NCBI GenBank assembly: GCA_903848465.1
Contig: CAINGK010000190.1
Location: forward strand, 1 to 38,241
DNA: 38,241 nt
Direction of reading: 5' to 3'
Origin: an uncultured Verrucomicrobiota bacterium
Lineage (GTDB): Bacteria; Verrucomicrobiota; Verrucomicrobiia; Verrucomicrobiales; Verrucomicrobiaceae
The notes beneath the pieces were generated by a model that was given only the letters and a program-made list of their open reading frames with translations, was not told the DNA's origin and did no database searches. This document shows positions 7,492-15,253 of this stretch, one piece after another. Both the position numbers and the translations under genes were made by a program. Within the stretch, counting starts at the first letter, position 1. The number at the start of each line of letters is the position of its first letter.

Positions 7492-8266
7492 AGCGCATCA
7501 GCGCCCAGGCTTTGAGCCGCTCGTAATGTAAAGCGGGCGGCGGTGCCTCTGGCCGACGCATACAGAGCGCCATGAGCATTTGTTGCGTGCTGCGCAGCAC
7601 TCCGAGCCAAGTGACGCGGAGCTTGTAGTGCCGCGAGAATTGAAACACCAGTTGAGCAAACTCGAAGGTGCGGTCATAGCCACTGCGCTCGTAGCCGAAC
7701 CGGAGTTGCAGGCGTTTGCAAATCTGACCACGCTGCAACTGCCCGATGGCCCAGTCGTAGTCTTCGGCGGTGACCAGCGATTCGTTGAACGGGGCGGTTT
7801 CCCATTCCTTGCGACGGATCATGCCCATGCTGTTGCTGTAGATGGAGCCAAACTTGAGCCCTTTGGCGTGCAGTTCCTCCCAGGTGATGGCATCGCTGTA
7901 AAACGGGTCGTCGTCCCATTTCGCGCTGACGCAGGCGACGCGTGGATTCTCAAAGGCGGCAAGCATTTGTGTCACGGCATCATCGTCTTCCAGGGTGGTG
8001 TGTGAACTTAGCACGAGCACAAGATCGGTGTGCAGGTGCTTGAGGCCGAAATTGAGCACGCGCGCATGGTGGTAAGGCTGCGACCAGGCAACCACCCTGC
8101 CGCCTGCCTGTGTGATCAAAGTGGCTGATTCATCGGTGCTGCCGGTGTCCACGCCGAGAATGAACAAAGGTTGGAGGGTCTGGGCCTGGAGCCGCTCTAG
8201 CACCTTTGGCAAAGTGGCTGAGGAGTTTTTGAAGCGGATGAGGACACCGATGGTGGGACGGCTCAT
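7460..8266 (-). CDS. Family 2 glycosyltransferase
   Basis: 268 residues from ATG 8266 (MSRPTIGVLIRFKNS). A start at 8326 exists but would add 20 residues before the conserved GT-A beginning. Recognisable parts are RFKNSSATLPKVLERLQAQT, the nucleotide-binding VDTGSTDES, VLSSHTTLEDDDA in place of a classical DxD, and VTAEDYDWAIGQLQRG, the usual acceptor-side ED-x-D/E-W motif. GT2 enzymes move a sugar from a nucleotide sugar onto a lipid or polysaccharide acceptor at the inner membrane. The O-antigen-ligase-like fragment starts just upstream on the other strand, so this is probably a leftover of an exopolysaccharide locus. Confidence 0.85.
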   Translation of the reverse strand: MSRPTIGVLIRFKNSSATLPKVLERLQAQTLQPLFILGVDTGSTDESATLITQAGGRVVAWSQPYHHARVLNFGLKHLHTDLVLVLSSHTTLEDDDAVTQMLAAFENPRVACVSAKWDDDPFYSDAITWEELHAKGLKFGSIYSNSMGMIRRKEWETAPFNESLVTAEDYDWAIGQLQRGQICKRLQLRFGYERSGYDRTFEFAQLVFQFSRHYKLRVTWLGVLRSTQQMLMALCMRRPEAPPPALHYERLKAWALMRFTAASSFSGR

Positions 8267-8343
8267 TATAAATGCGGGGATGAAGGCAAAACTAAGTGTG
8301 GATGGAAAGCTTTGCCCACCCCGCAATCGGGGGTGGTGTGCTG

Positions 8344-8661
8344 ATGCGAAGGCAGGCTTTGATTTCAGCAGTGAAGGACCTTTTTAAAATCCTGCTTGCC
8401 CTGGTACTCTACGGCGGTTTCGGACCGCTGCTGGGAGTGATGATGGCGTCGCAGCGTGCCTGGCAGCGGGCCTTGTTTGGGTTCATGATTTTCATGCCAA
8501 CACTGCAGCCGGGAAGATTCACGCTGATGATCGGCAGTGTCGAAAAATATCGTGGGCACACGAAGGGGTATGAGGTTTCCCTGATTGAGGTGTTTGCCAT
8601 CGCCCTGATCATCGCGGTGGCGCAAAGCCCGCGTGATCCGTCGGTGCCACCGCGCAAAGGA
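8344..8661 (+). pseudogene. N-terminal fragment of an O-antigen-ligase-like membrane protein
   Basis: From ATG 8344 the frame encodes a plausible membrane protein start: DLFKILLALVLYGGFGPL, then FGFMIFMPTLQPGRFTLMIG, then SVEKYRGHTKGYEVSLIEV and FAIALIIAVA. This resembles the first two or three segments of O-antigen ligase/polymerase-like proteins from Verrucomicrobia. After about residue 95 the sequence becomes SPRDPSVPPRKG and runs into the 10-bp tandem repeat and antisense DUF932 DNA, stopping at 8856. Full-length members have 400 or more residues and about ten helices, so most of the gene is missing. The family call is from memory of similar N-termini and is only moderately sure. Confidence 0.55.
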
Positions 8662-8701
8662 CTGCGGGAGGCTGCGGGAGGCTGCGGGAGGCTGCGGGAG
8701 G
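8662..8701 (+). repeat. Tandem repeat, four copies of ctgcgggagg
   Basis: Four perfect 10-bp units follow head to tail at 8662, 8672, 8682 and 8692. The intact DUF932 gene has one perfect unit (9511-9520) and one with a single mismatch (9501-9510) at the equivalent place, so the array looks like slippage expansion at the edge of the duplicated fragment. It marks the junction between the truncated membrane protein gene and the DUF932 scrap. Confidence 0.9.
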
Positions 8702-8815
8702 TGATCTCGATCTTCAATTGCGCCAAGGCTTCTTTGCTGTGGGAGGCTTTGATGGTGGCGACTTCTTCCTCGAAGATGACGCCGTTGGAGCAGTGCTTGC
8801 GCATGAAGCCGATGT
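8682..8815 (-). pseudogene. Duplicated internal fragment of a DUF932 gene
   Basis: 134 bp that align without gaps to 9501-9634 inside the intact DUF932 gene, with 8 mismatches by my count. Read on the minus strand both encode the same peptide, from MRKHCSNGVIFEEEVA through ATIKASHSKEALAQLKIE to ITSRSLPQ, so all eight differences are silent. The fragment has no start or end of its own. Its upstream edge is directly at the stop of the 63-residue gene (TGA 8816-8818) and its downstream edge is the 10-bp repeat array. It is best read as the remains of a second, slightly diverged DUF932 gene that was functional before it was lost. Confidence 0.8.
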
Positions 8816-9007
8816 TCAGCCGATGCAGTTCTCAATTTCGGCAAGACGGTTTTTAATCTTAGCCGCATCAGCAATTAGATCTCGAAGGAGCAGCTCGACC
8901 GCTGGTTCGTTCTGGCACGCCAGTTTGTGCGCCTCGCGTATGTCGCTGACGAGCAGATCAGCGCATTGCACAGCTTTTGTTATGGTTTCGGCTTGTTGTT
9001 GATTCAT
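8816..9007 (-). CDS. Small helical protein downstream of the DUF932 gene
   Basis: 63 residues, from MNQQQAETITKAVQCADLLV to RLAEIENCIG, predicted to be almost entirely helical and acidic. Family not recognised. It begins 79 bp after the DUF932 stop and could be the last gene of the minus-strand operon or could have its own promoter. Its stop codon is immediately followed, in its direction, by the duplicated DUF932 fragment. The last few codons could therefore be affected by the rearrangement, and the original protein may have been longer. Confidence 0.55.
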   Translation of the reverse strand: MNQQQAETITKAVQCADLLVSDIREAHKLACQNEPAVELLLRDLIADAAKIKNRLAEIENCIG

Positions 9008-9086
9008 AGGTTTATGGATTCAGGTGATATTACATGCTGGTCGTCCATTGCACTCTTTCAAAAATGAGTGGCGGCGACGAGGCGCC

Positions 9087-10055
9087 TCAATTCTTTCCCG
9101 GAATCTGACGACCACTGCCTGCCTCCCATGTCGGAATCCACGCATTCAGGTCGAAGCCGGCGGTCTGGTTTTGGCGGGCTAAATCCTTGAGCCAGCGACC
9201 GGAACGCTTCTCGATAGTGTCGCGTTCCTTTTGGAAATAGACGTTTTCGGGTGGGCGGGCGGCGATGTCGGTGAGGGTGTTGAAGACGGCGTAGGCGTTG
9301 GGGCCGAGTTCCTTCTGGTAGCCATCCAGTCGAGATGAGAAATCCGACGCCAGGGCTGTCAGTCCCTCCCTTCGGACGGGTTTGTCCTCTGGCTTGGGAT
9401 CGGGCAGGTGCAGGACGGTCTTCAGGGCCAGAGTGGACTGGTCGGAGGTCATGGTGATGCTGCGGACGCTGGTGAGGAATTTGCTAAATTCGTCCCACAT
9501 CTGCGGCAGGCTGCGGGAGGTGATCTCGATCTTCAACTGTGCTAGGGCCTCTTTGCTGTGGGAGGCTTTGATGGTGGCGACTTCTTCTTCGAAGATAACG
9601 CCGTTGGAGCAGTGCTTGCGCATGAAGCCGATGTCGAACCGGAGGGCGCGGGCTCCGTTGAAGCTGTTGGTCACGCGGAGGAAGGGCGTGAAGGGATCGT
9701 CTTTTTTGATCTCGCTGTCCCAGTAGTTCAGCACATGCGTTTTATGCATGAGGTCGATGAAGGCGTAGCTGAGGGTGCGTGGTGCTGAGGCACGTTTGGC
9801 TTCCCATTCCACCGATGAGAGTCCAGGGAAGGCTTTTTCGCAGACATCACGAGCCAGATTCACCGCTTCCTGATTGGTGACGACACGGTAATCACGACTG
9901 ACGACACCGAGCACGAGGCCGGTGAGCTTGTTCACCAGGGCTTTCTTGCCGGGGATGCTGATGCGGCGGGTGCTGCCGTTGGAACCAACGACGGCTTCAA
10001 TGGGGACCTGATCGACATCGAAGAGGAGATCATGGACGGAGGTTTGGAGTTTCAT
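9087..10055 (-). CDS. DUF932 domain protein (phage/plasmid-like family)
   Basis: 322 residues from ATG 10055, whose ATGA overlaps the stop of the preceding gene (10052-10055). Recognisable parts are the N-terminal MKLQTSVHDLLFDVDQVPIE, a central VLGVVSRDYRVVTNQEAV typical of DUF932, and GFMRKHCSNGVIFEEEVA. DUF932 proteins are common on phages, plasmids and genomic islands; their biochemical role is unknown, though some are proposed to have roles in DNA metabolism. There is no signal peptide or membrane segment. A 134-bp part (9501-9634) is duplicated at 8682-8815. It is the fourth gene of a tightly packed operon under the vWA gene. Confidence 0.8.
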   Translation of the reverse strand: MKLQTSVHDLLFDVDQVPIEAVVGSNGSTRRISIPGKKALVNKLTGLVLGVVSRDYRVVTNQEAVNLARDVCEKAFPGLSSVEWEAKRASAPRTLSYAFIDLMHKTHVLNYWDSEIKKDDPFTPFLRVTNSFNGARALRFDIGFMRKHCSNGVIFEEEVATIKASHSKEALAQLKIEITSRSLPQMWDEFSKFLTSVRSITMTSDQSTLALKTVLHLPDPKPEDKPVRREGLTALASDFSSRLDGYQKELGPNAYAVFNTLTDIAARPPENVYFQKERDTIEKRSGRWLKDLARQNQTAGFDLNAWIPTWEAGSGRQIPGKN

Positions 10056-10390
10056 GTGGGGTCGTGTTCCTGCTGCCACTCCACCATCCGGTGGTGGATG
10101 TCGTGGTAGGCGGGGAGTTTGGGGCGCTGGGTGGGACTGGCGGCGATGGCGGACTTGAAGTTGCCGTAGTCGATGCTGGCGGTGAGTGCGCTCATGAAGC
10201 GTGGCAGATCAGCCGTTGAGCAAAGGATGCGCCAAGGGTAATCGGAGCCTGCATACGAGGCGATGGGCGTGCCTGTGCCAGCAGCTTGGGCGAGTTGATC
10301 GAGATCCTCACGGCAGCGGGCACGAATATGAAAGGTGTCCGGTTCTTTGCGGACGATGGAATAGAAACCGAGTTGGGTGCAGAGCCACAT
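10052..10390 (-). CDS. Conserved 112-residue protein of unknown function
   Basis: Starts MWLCTQLGFYSIVRKEPDTF and contains FHIRARCREDLDQLAQA, SDYPWRILCSTADLPRFM and SIDYGNFKSAIA, ending in a YHDIHHRMVEWQ helix. I recognise the pattern M-W-x-x-T-x-x-G-F-x-S-V/I-V, R-A-R, D-Y-x-x-R-I and IDYxNFKS as that of a widespread uncharacterised family, with no known function. It is probably a small alpha/beta cytoplasmic protein. It begins 6 bp after the small membrane protein gene and its stop overlaps the DUF932 start by ATGA, so it is certainly part of this operon. Confidence 0.75.
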   Translation of the reverse strand: MWLCTQLGFYSIVRKEPDTFHIRARCREDLDQLAQAAGTGTPIASYAGSDYPWRILCSTADLPRFMSALTASIDYGNFKSAIAASPTQRPKLPAYHDIHHRMVEWQQEHDPT

Positions 10391-10396
10391 GAGTGA

Positions 10397-10627
10397 TTAA
10401 CGGGGGATGTTGGGTTGTTGCCTGAAGAGGCACGCAACCGAGCCGGCGCTGGCGGTGGCAAGCACGAGCGAGACGGCGAATATGCCGGAGATGAGAGCGA
10501 TGAGACTGCCGAGGAGATTGATGGCGGTGAAGAAGCTCAAGGGTGATGGCTTCACGCCGACATTGAGCGGGACATGCCGCGTCACCTTGCGGAAGAGACG
10601 CTGATGCCAGGGGCGGCGGCGGTTCAT
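10397..10627 (-). CDS. Small membrane protein in the vWA operon
   Basis: 76 residues starting in the ATGA overlap with the vWA gene stop (10624-10627). The first 30 residues are strongly basic (NRRRPWHQRLFRKVTRH), followed by one long or two short hydrophobic segments (SFFTAINLLGSLIALISGI and FAVSLVLATASAGSVAC). By the positive-inside rule the N-terminus would be cytoplasmic. No family recognised. Overlap with the vWA frame and the 6-bp gap to the next gene support it as a real gene despite its size. It may anchor a membrane-associated complex, which is a guess from context. Confidence 0.6.
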   Translation of the reverse strand: MNRRRPWHQRLFRKVTRHVPLNVGVKPSPLSFFTAINLLGSLIALISGIFAVSLVLATASAGSVACLFRQQPNIPR

Positions 10628-11295
10628 GGCTTCTGTTCTTCCTCCTTCACAATCTCATTCATGGACTTGGCGTCGTCTGCCATGGCCTGCGCATCCATGT
10701 TGCCACCACTCTTCATGCGCATGGCGCGGACTTTGCGCGACATGGCGCTGCCGGTGGATTTGACCCCGCTGTGGGAGAACTTGACGTTGCCGCCGGATCG
10801 GGCGTCCATTTGCATGGCTGTTGCGGTGGCGATGGCATCCTGATTGGCCGCGAGGAAGAGGAACTCCCAGCCTTTCTGATCGCGGTAAAGGCGGATGAGA
10901 TCACCGATGTGTTTGATGGTGTATTCCTGGGAGGCGTTTTCTTCACCATCGGTGAAGATGGCGAGGATGACTTTGCCGGGTTTGTCACCCTCTGGCAGAG
11001 CACTGATGCGGCGGTCGGTTTCTTTGATGGTCCGGCCAATGGCATCGAGTAAGGCTGTGCTGCCTCTGGGAGTGTAGGTGGCGGCTGTAAGTTGCGGAAC
11101 GTCCTGAATGGGCTTGGCGGAAACAGGGACTTCGTAAGCGTCATCAAACTGAATGAGTGAGAGGCGGGCATCGCCGGGGACGTCGAGCTGGGACTTGATG
11201 AAGTCATTGAAGGCGGCGACGGCGGGTTCCTGCATGGGCTGCATGGAGCCAGAGCGGTCGAGAATGTAGGCGATTTCGGTGAGGTGTGGGTTCAT
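10624..11295 (-). CDS. von Willebrand factor A (vWA) domain protein
   Basis: 223 residues from ATG 11295 (GTG 11301 would add two residues). A gggg stretch 4-9 bases upstream may serve as ribosome binding site. The vWA fold has a complete MIDAS metal site: D13-x-S15-x-S17 in AYILDRSGSMQ, Thr in TPRGSTALLDAIG and Asp in AIFTDGEENAS. No signal peptide is present, so it is cytoplasmic, unlike secreted adhesin-type vWA proteins. The C-terminal 50 residues (SMSRKVRAMRMKSGGNMDA then DDAKSMNEIVKEEEQKP) are charged and helical. It is the first gene of a five-gene operon and faces the WYL regulator across a 78-bp intergenic region. Confidence 0.88.
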   Translation of the reverse strand: MNPHLTEIAYILDRSGSMQPMQEPAVAAFNDFIKSQLDVPGDARLSLIQFDDAYEVPVSAKPIQDVPQLTAATYTPRGSTALLDAIGRTIKETDRRISALPEGDKPGKVILAIFTDGEENASQEYTIKHIGDLIRLYRDQKGWEFLFLAANQDAIATATAMQMDARSGGNVKFSHSGVKSTGSAMSRKVRAMRMKSGGNMDAQAMADDAKSMNEIVKEEEQKP

Positions 11296-11373
11296 AAACA
11301 CCCCAACTCTGCCACAGGGGGTCGGACATTTGCGGGGCGACAGATGAACTTTCTGCGGTATTTCTTTTCTAAC
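11296..11373. promoter_or_regulatory. Divergent promoter region between the vWA operon and the WYL regulator
   Basis: 78 bp separate the two divergent starts, so promoters and any operator for both transcripts must lie here or within the first codons. WYL regulators often control the operon next to them and themselves. I could not identify a convincing -10/-35 pair or a long dyad in this stretch. The call rests on gene arrangement only. Confidence 0.4.
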
Positions 11374-12426
11374 ATGTCCAAAGCATCCACGTCCCGAAGG
11401 TCACGAGTCAAAGATCCGCTTCCCGCCTCGGTCATCCGGAAAGGGACCAGCCGGGTCGCCATGTGGCGAGTGCTGGAGATCCACAAGTTCGTGCAGACAG
11501 GCAAACATCCGAACTGCTCCACCCTGGCGGCAGAGATCGAGGTGACGCCCAAGACGATCCAGCGCGACATCACTTTCATGCGGGATCAGTTGGATCTGCC
11601 GCTGGAGTATGATCAGCTCAAGCATGGCTACTACTACACGCGGCCAGTGCATGAGTTCCCCATGCTGCATCTTTCGCGCAATGACCTCGTGGCTTTGTTC
11701 CTGGCGCGGCATGCTCTGGAACCGCTGCGTGGCACAAAACTGGAGCGCATGCTGAGCGAGAGCTTCAGCAAGATCGCCGAAGCGTGCCCCGGTGAGATTT
11801 CCATCGAGTGGCATGAGTTGGATGAGGCTTTCTCAGTCAAGGCATCAGGTGTGTTACCAGCAGATGTGACGCTGTTTGGCGATCTGCTCGATGCGGTGCG
11901 TGCTTGCCGGGAGGTAAACTTTGATTATCACAAGCTCACCGGCAGCAAACCGGAGCAGCGTACGGTGCATCCGTATCACGTGGGCCAGATCGAACACGGT
12001 TGGTATTTGCTGGCTTACGACCCGGCACGGAAAGCGGTGCGCACCTTTGCCCTGCAACGCATCACAAACCTGACGATTCTGAAAACGAAGTTCGTGCGTG
12101 ATCCACGCTTCAATGCACGGGATCATCTCGGTGGCGGCTTTGGCGTGTGGAGCTACGCCGGCGAAGAGAAGCGCACACACGAAGTGCACATTCGATTTGA
12201 AGGCTACGCCGCCCGCGTGGTGGGTGAGCGCCAGTGGCATCCCACGCAAGCCATCCGCAAACTCAAGCCCGATGGCAGTGTCATTGAGTTTCAGGCGGAC
12301 TTGTCCGGCCTGGAGGAAATCACCCGTTGGGTGCTGAGCTGGGGCAGCAAGGCAAAGGTTCTGGGACCGCCAGAACTGGTGAAGCGAGTGCGGGAGGAGT
12401 TGGCAAAGATGGCGGGCATGAATTGA
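11374..12426 (+). CDS. WYL-domain transcriptional regulator (YafY-like)
   Basis: 350 residues from ATG 11374 (MSKASTSRRSRVKDPLP). ATG 11344 and a start at 11284 are in frame but precede the conserved part. An N-terminal winged HTH spans about residues 27-95 (STLAAEIEVTPKTIQRDITF is the recognition helix region, then the wing LKHGYYYTRP). The WYL domain follows, with the signature HGWYLLAYD at 209-217 and downstream RTFALQRITNL. A WCX-like C-terminal domain ends GPPELVKRVREELAKM. WYL domains sense nucleotides or nucleic acid and such regulators control CBASS, BREX and DNA-damage genes. It reads away from the vWA operon and most likely represses it. Confidence 0.9.
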   Translation: MSKASTSRRSRVKDPLPASVIRKGTSRVAMWRVLEIHKFVQTGKHPNCSTLAAEIEVTPKTIQRDITFMRDQLDLPLEYDQLKHGYYYTRPVHEFPMLHLSRNDLVALFLARHALEPLRGTKLERMLSESFSKIAEACPGEISIEWHELDEAFSVKASGVLPADVTLFGDLLDAVRACREVNFDYHKLTGSKPEQRTVHPYHVGQIEHGWYLLAYDPARKAVRTFALQRITNLTILKTKFVRDPRFNARDHLGGGFGVWSYAGEEKRTHEVHIRFEGYAARVVGERQWHPTQAIRKLKPDGSVIEFQADLSGLEEITRWVLSWGSKAKVLGPPELVKRVREELAKMAGMN

Positions 12427-12981
12427 TGGTGTTCGATAAGGAATTTCACATTTTCGGAACCCGTGCCGAAGCGCGGCAGATGGATGAGTGAGCAAGAGCC
12501 TCGTGGAAAGGCGGGGAGGCATCTGCGAAGCTCATCCGGCAGTGGCGCTGTCATGGTGGGTGGCGGAATCGCCTGGCTTGCCATTCGCGCAGCGATGCCA
12601 AGCGGGGCGGTTGTGGTGGCAGGGTGGCCTCAAGCGCTTGGGCGATGACGGGCAGGTGGGAGAGGAATGCTGCCTGACATCGCTGAAGTGCCTCGATTTG
12701 GGGCGACGGACATGGTCTTGAGCGAAGCGAATGACGAGGGCGAGAGCGGGCGGATTGAAAGTCGAGGGCGTTGCGGGACACCTCCCGCTCGAAGGGGTAG
12801 CGGCGCACGCAGTAGCCGCGAGGGGAAGGCTTTCCCCCACGTTCCTTCATGATTGAGTCAACCGACCAGAACCAACGATGAGCTGAAAATTACCAAAACG
12901 AAGGATTAACGATCAAAACAACGGAATTCATGGGGAGACACGCACTTGCACTCATCTTGACCCACTCAATAGTCGTGCTGA
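12427..12981. other. 555-bp stretch without a confident gene
   Basis: Several short open frames on both strands overlap here, none with a recognisable domain. One minus-strand frame (12551-12850) encodes 99 residues including LQRCQAAFLSHLPVIAQALE and LASLREWQARRFRHPP, and could be a degraded gene, but I cannot name it. The final 100 bp before yifB are clearly AT-richer and probably hold its promoter. The region may be the far edge of the accessory island. Confidence 0.45.
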
Positions 12982-14517
12982 ATGATTGCCCGAACCTACT
13001 CAGCCACCCTTGTTGGCGTTGATGCCGTGGAAGTGGAGATTGAGTCGCATGACGGAGGTGGAACGCCCAAAATGTTTATTGTCGGTCTGCCCGATGCCTC
13101 GGTGAAGGAAAGTCGCGAGCGCGTCACTGCGGCGATTGCCTCCTCTGGCTTCATGATGAATGACGGGGTGACCACCGTAAACCTAGCTCCGGCGGATTTG
13201 AAAAAGGAGGGTCCCGGCTTTGACCTACCCATCGCCATTTCGCTGATTGCACACCGGGCCAGAGTCCCCATGGGCATGCTCGCAGAAACGGCCATGATCG
13301 GGGAGCTGGCTCTGAATGGTGAACTGCGGCCTGTGCGTGGCCTACTCGCGGTGGCGCTCGAAGCTAGGCGCAAGGGTCGCAAACGGCTGCTGGTGCCGAA
13401 GCGCGCTGCGGTAGAGGCCAGCGTCGTGGCCGGGATTGAAATCGTGGGAGTCAATAACCTCCGTGAGGCCGTGGACTACCTCAAAGGTGACGTGGAACTC
13501 GCACCCGAACCCTGCCGTGCGGCGGAACTCTTCGCCGCCGTCTCGCATTACGACATTGATTTCAATGACGTGAAAGGACAGGCCGACGCGATTCGAGCCA
13601 TCGAAATCGCCGTCAGTGGCGGCCACGGGCTACTCATGATCGGCCCGCCGGGCACCGGGAAATCGATGATCGCCAAGCGCATCCCCACCATCATGCCCGG
13701 TATGAGCGAGGAGGAGGCCATCGAAACCACCAAGATTCATAGCGCCGCAGGCTTGCTTGGCGAAGCCAGTTCCTTCGTCGCCACGCGTCCGTTTCGTTCC
13801 CCGCATCACACCATCAGTGATGCTGGCCTGCTCGGCGGAGGCACCAATCCCGGCCCGGGTGAAGTCTCCCTGTGTCACAATGGCGTGCTCTTTCTCGATG
13901 AACTGCCCGAGTTCCGCCGCAGCACGCTGGAAGTCCTGCGTCAGCCCCTCGAAGACGGCAAGGTCACCATCTCGCGCGCCGCAGGCACCGTCACCTTCCC
14001 GGCAAAGTTCATGCTCGTCGCCGCGATGAATCCCTGCCCCTGCGGCTACTACGGCGATCTCAAACGCGAGTGCCGTTGCGGTTCGGTAGTCATTCAGCGT
14101 TATCGTCAGCGCATCAGCGGACCGTTGCTGGATCGTATCGACCTTCACGTCGAAGTGCCGCTGGTTGATTACAAGGCGCTGGCTTCGAGCGAAGGCGGTG
14201 AAGCCTCCGACCCCATCCGCAAACGCGTCGAAACCGCACGCGGCATGCAGCAGGAGCGCTTCGCCAAACACGCAGGTGTCAATGCCAACAGCAGCATGAC
14301 GCCACGTCTCATCAAAAAGCACTGCGAACTCGACGCCGAGGCCTCAGGCTGTCTCGAACATGCCATGAGCGAAATGAATTTCAGCGCCCGTGCCCATGAT
14401 CGCATCCTCAAAGTAGCTCGAACCCTGGCTGACCTCGGCGGGCATGAAAAAATCTCTGCGGACAACGTGCTAGAAGCCATCGGCTACCGCACGTTGGATC
14501 GGAAACTCTGGGCATGA
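12982..14517 (+). CDS. comM: YifB/ComM family Mg-chelatase-like AAA+ ATPase
   Basis: 511 residues, usual length for the family, starting [20 protein letters not shown]. The N-terminal ChlI-type domain (residues about 20-145) includes [14 protein letters not shown] and [20 protein letters not shown]. The AAA+ part has Walker A GPPGTGKS at 221-228, Walker [10 protein letters not shown] from 303 and a Cys-rich loop [18 protein letters not shown]. The C-terminal Mg_chelatase_C region has [19 protein letters not shown]. In Vibrio, ComM is a hexameric helicase that drives branch migration during natural transformation; the role in this organism is inferred from family. It has no operon partner; the next gene is a secreted protein 40 bp downstream. 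Confidence 0.94.
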   Translation: MIARTYSATLVGVDAVEVEIESHDGGGTPKMFIVGLPDASVKESRERVTAAIASSGFMMNDGVTTVNLAPADLKKEGPGFDLPIAISLIAHRARVPMGMLAETAMIGELALNGELRPVRGLLAVALEARRKGRKRLLVPKRAAVEASVVAGIEIVGVNNLREAVDYLKGDVELAPEPCRAAELFAAVSHYDIDFNDVKGQADAIRAIEIAVSGGHGLLMIGPPGTGKSMIAKRIPTIMPGMSEEEAIETTKIHSAAGLLGEASSFVATRPFRSPHHTISDAGLLGGGTNPGPGEVSLCHNGVLFLDELPEFRRSTLEVLRQPLEDGKVTISRAAGTVTFPAKFMLVAAMNPCPCGYYGDLKRECRCGSVVIQRYRQRISGPLLDRIDLHVEVPLVDYKALASSEGGEASDPIRKRVETARGMQQERFAKHAGVNANSSMTPRLIKKHCELDAEASGCLEHAMSEMNFSARAHDRILKVARTLADLGGHEKISADNVLEAIGYRTLDRKLWA

Positions 14518-14557
14518 TCTCCTGTGCCTGATCAACAGACTTAACCTCAATCTCACC

Positions 14558-15232
14558 ATGATCCGCTCACTCATCGCCCTTGCAGCTTTCGGCCTACTGC
14601 CGCTGGTAGCCTCCGCGCACTCTCTCTGGATCGAAGAACTGCCCGACCATGCGGGCCTGGGCGTGCGCTTTGCGCAGTGGGGGGATGAATACGAAATCTC
14701 TCCTGGTCATCTCGATTCCTTCTCGCAGGTCTCCGGCTGGACGCTCGACGACAAAGGCCAGCCACAAGTCTTCGACGTGGTCAAAAAGAAGGATCATTTC
14801 TTCCTCGGCAAGGCCGAAGCAAATCGACCCGCTTTCGCGCAGGCGCATTTCACCGTGCGCAAACTGCATGAGGACAAGCCCGCCCGCGCCCCCATCTTTT
14901 ACTGCCGCTGGCAGCCTGAGGGCGCGGGAGCCGGAACGCCTGCGATGACGATGGACATCGTCCCCACCGGCAAACCTGGCGAAGCGCGCGTTTATTTCCG
15001 TGGCAAGCCACTCGGTGGCATCGAGCTGTTGTTTTTCGCTCCCAAGGTCAGCGATCAAAAACTTCAGGCCGATGCCGAGGGCTACGTGCGCGCGCCTGAG
15101 CTCTCCAAGCCCGGCCAATATATGCTCACCGTCGCCCGTTACTCCGAGGAACTGGCAGGTTTCTTCAACGGCATTCCCTTCGGCATCACCAGTCACAGCG
15201 CCTCACTGTATTGGACCGTCAAAGAAAAATAA
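14558..15232 (+). CDS. Secreted DUF4198-like protein
   Basis: 224 residues with a clear signal peptide (MIRSLIALAAFGLLPLVASA) that would leave HSLWIEELPDH as the mature N-terminus. An N-terminal His directly after the cleavage site, followed by H-x-L-W-I/L-E, is typical of DUF4198 proteins, whose better-known members bind metals or assist nickel/cobalt uptake in the periplasm. The rest is beta-rich and includes YFRGKPLGGIELLFFAPKVS and a terminal carboxypeptidase-regulatory-like region (GYVRAPELSKPGQYMLTVAR). No transporter gene is adjacent, so the metal role is tentative. It converges on the Kelch gene with a 21-bp gap. Confidence 0.7.
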   Translation: MIRSLIALAAFGLLPLVASAHSLWIEELPDHAGLGVRFAQWGDEYEISPGHLDSFSQVSGWTLDDKGQPQVFDVVKKKDHFFLGKAEANRPAFAQAHFTVRKLHEDKPARAPIFYCRWQPEGAGAGTPAMTMDIVPTGKPGEARVYFRGKPLGGIELLFFAPKVSDQKLQADAEGYVRAPELSKPGQYMLTVARYSEELAGFFNGIPFGITSHSASLYWTVKEK

Positions 15233-15253
15233 GGGCGCGTATCCCACCAGACT

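Noticed and set aside
8662..8701. Possible CRISPR-like array
   Set aside because: The 10-bp units are directly adjacent with no spacers.
10397..10627. Small membrane protein as a phage holin
   Set aside because: It has a hydrophobic segment and basic end, but no endolysin or phage structural gene is nearby.
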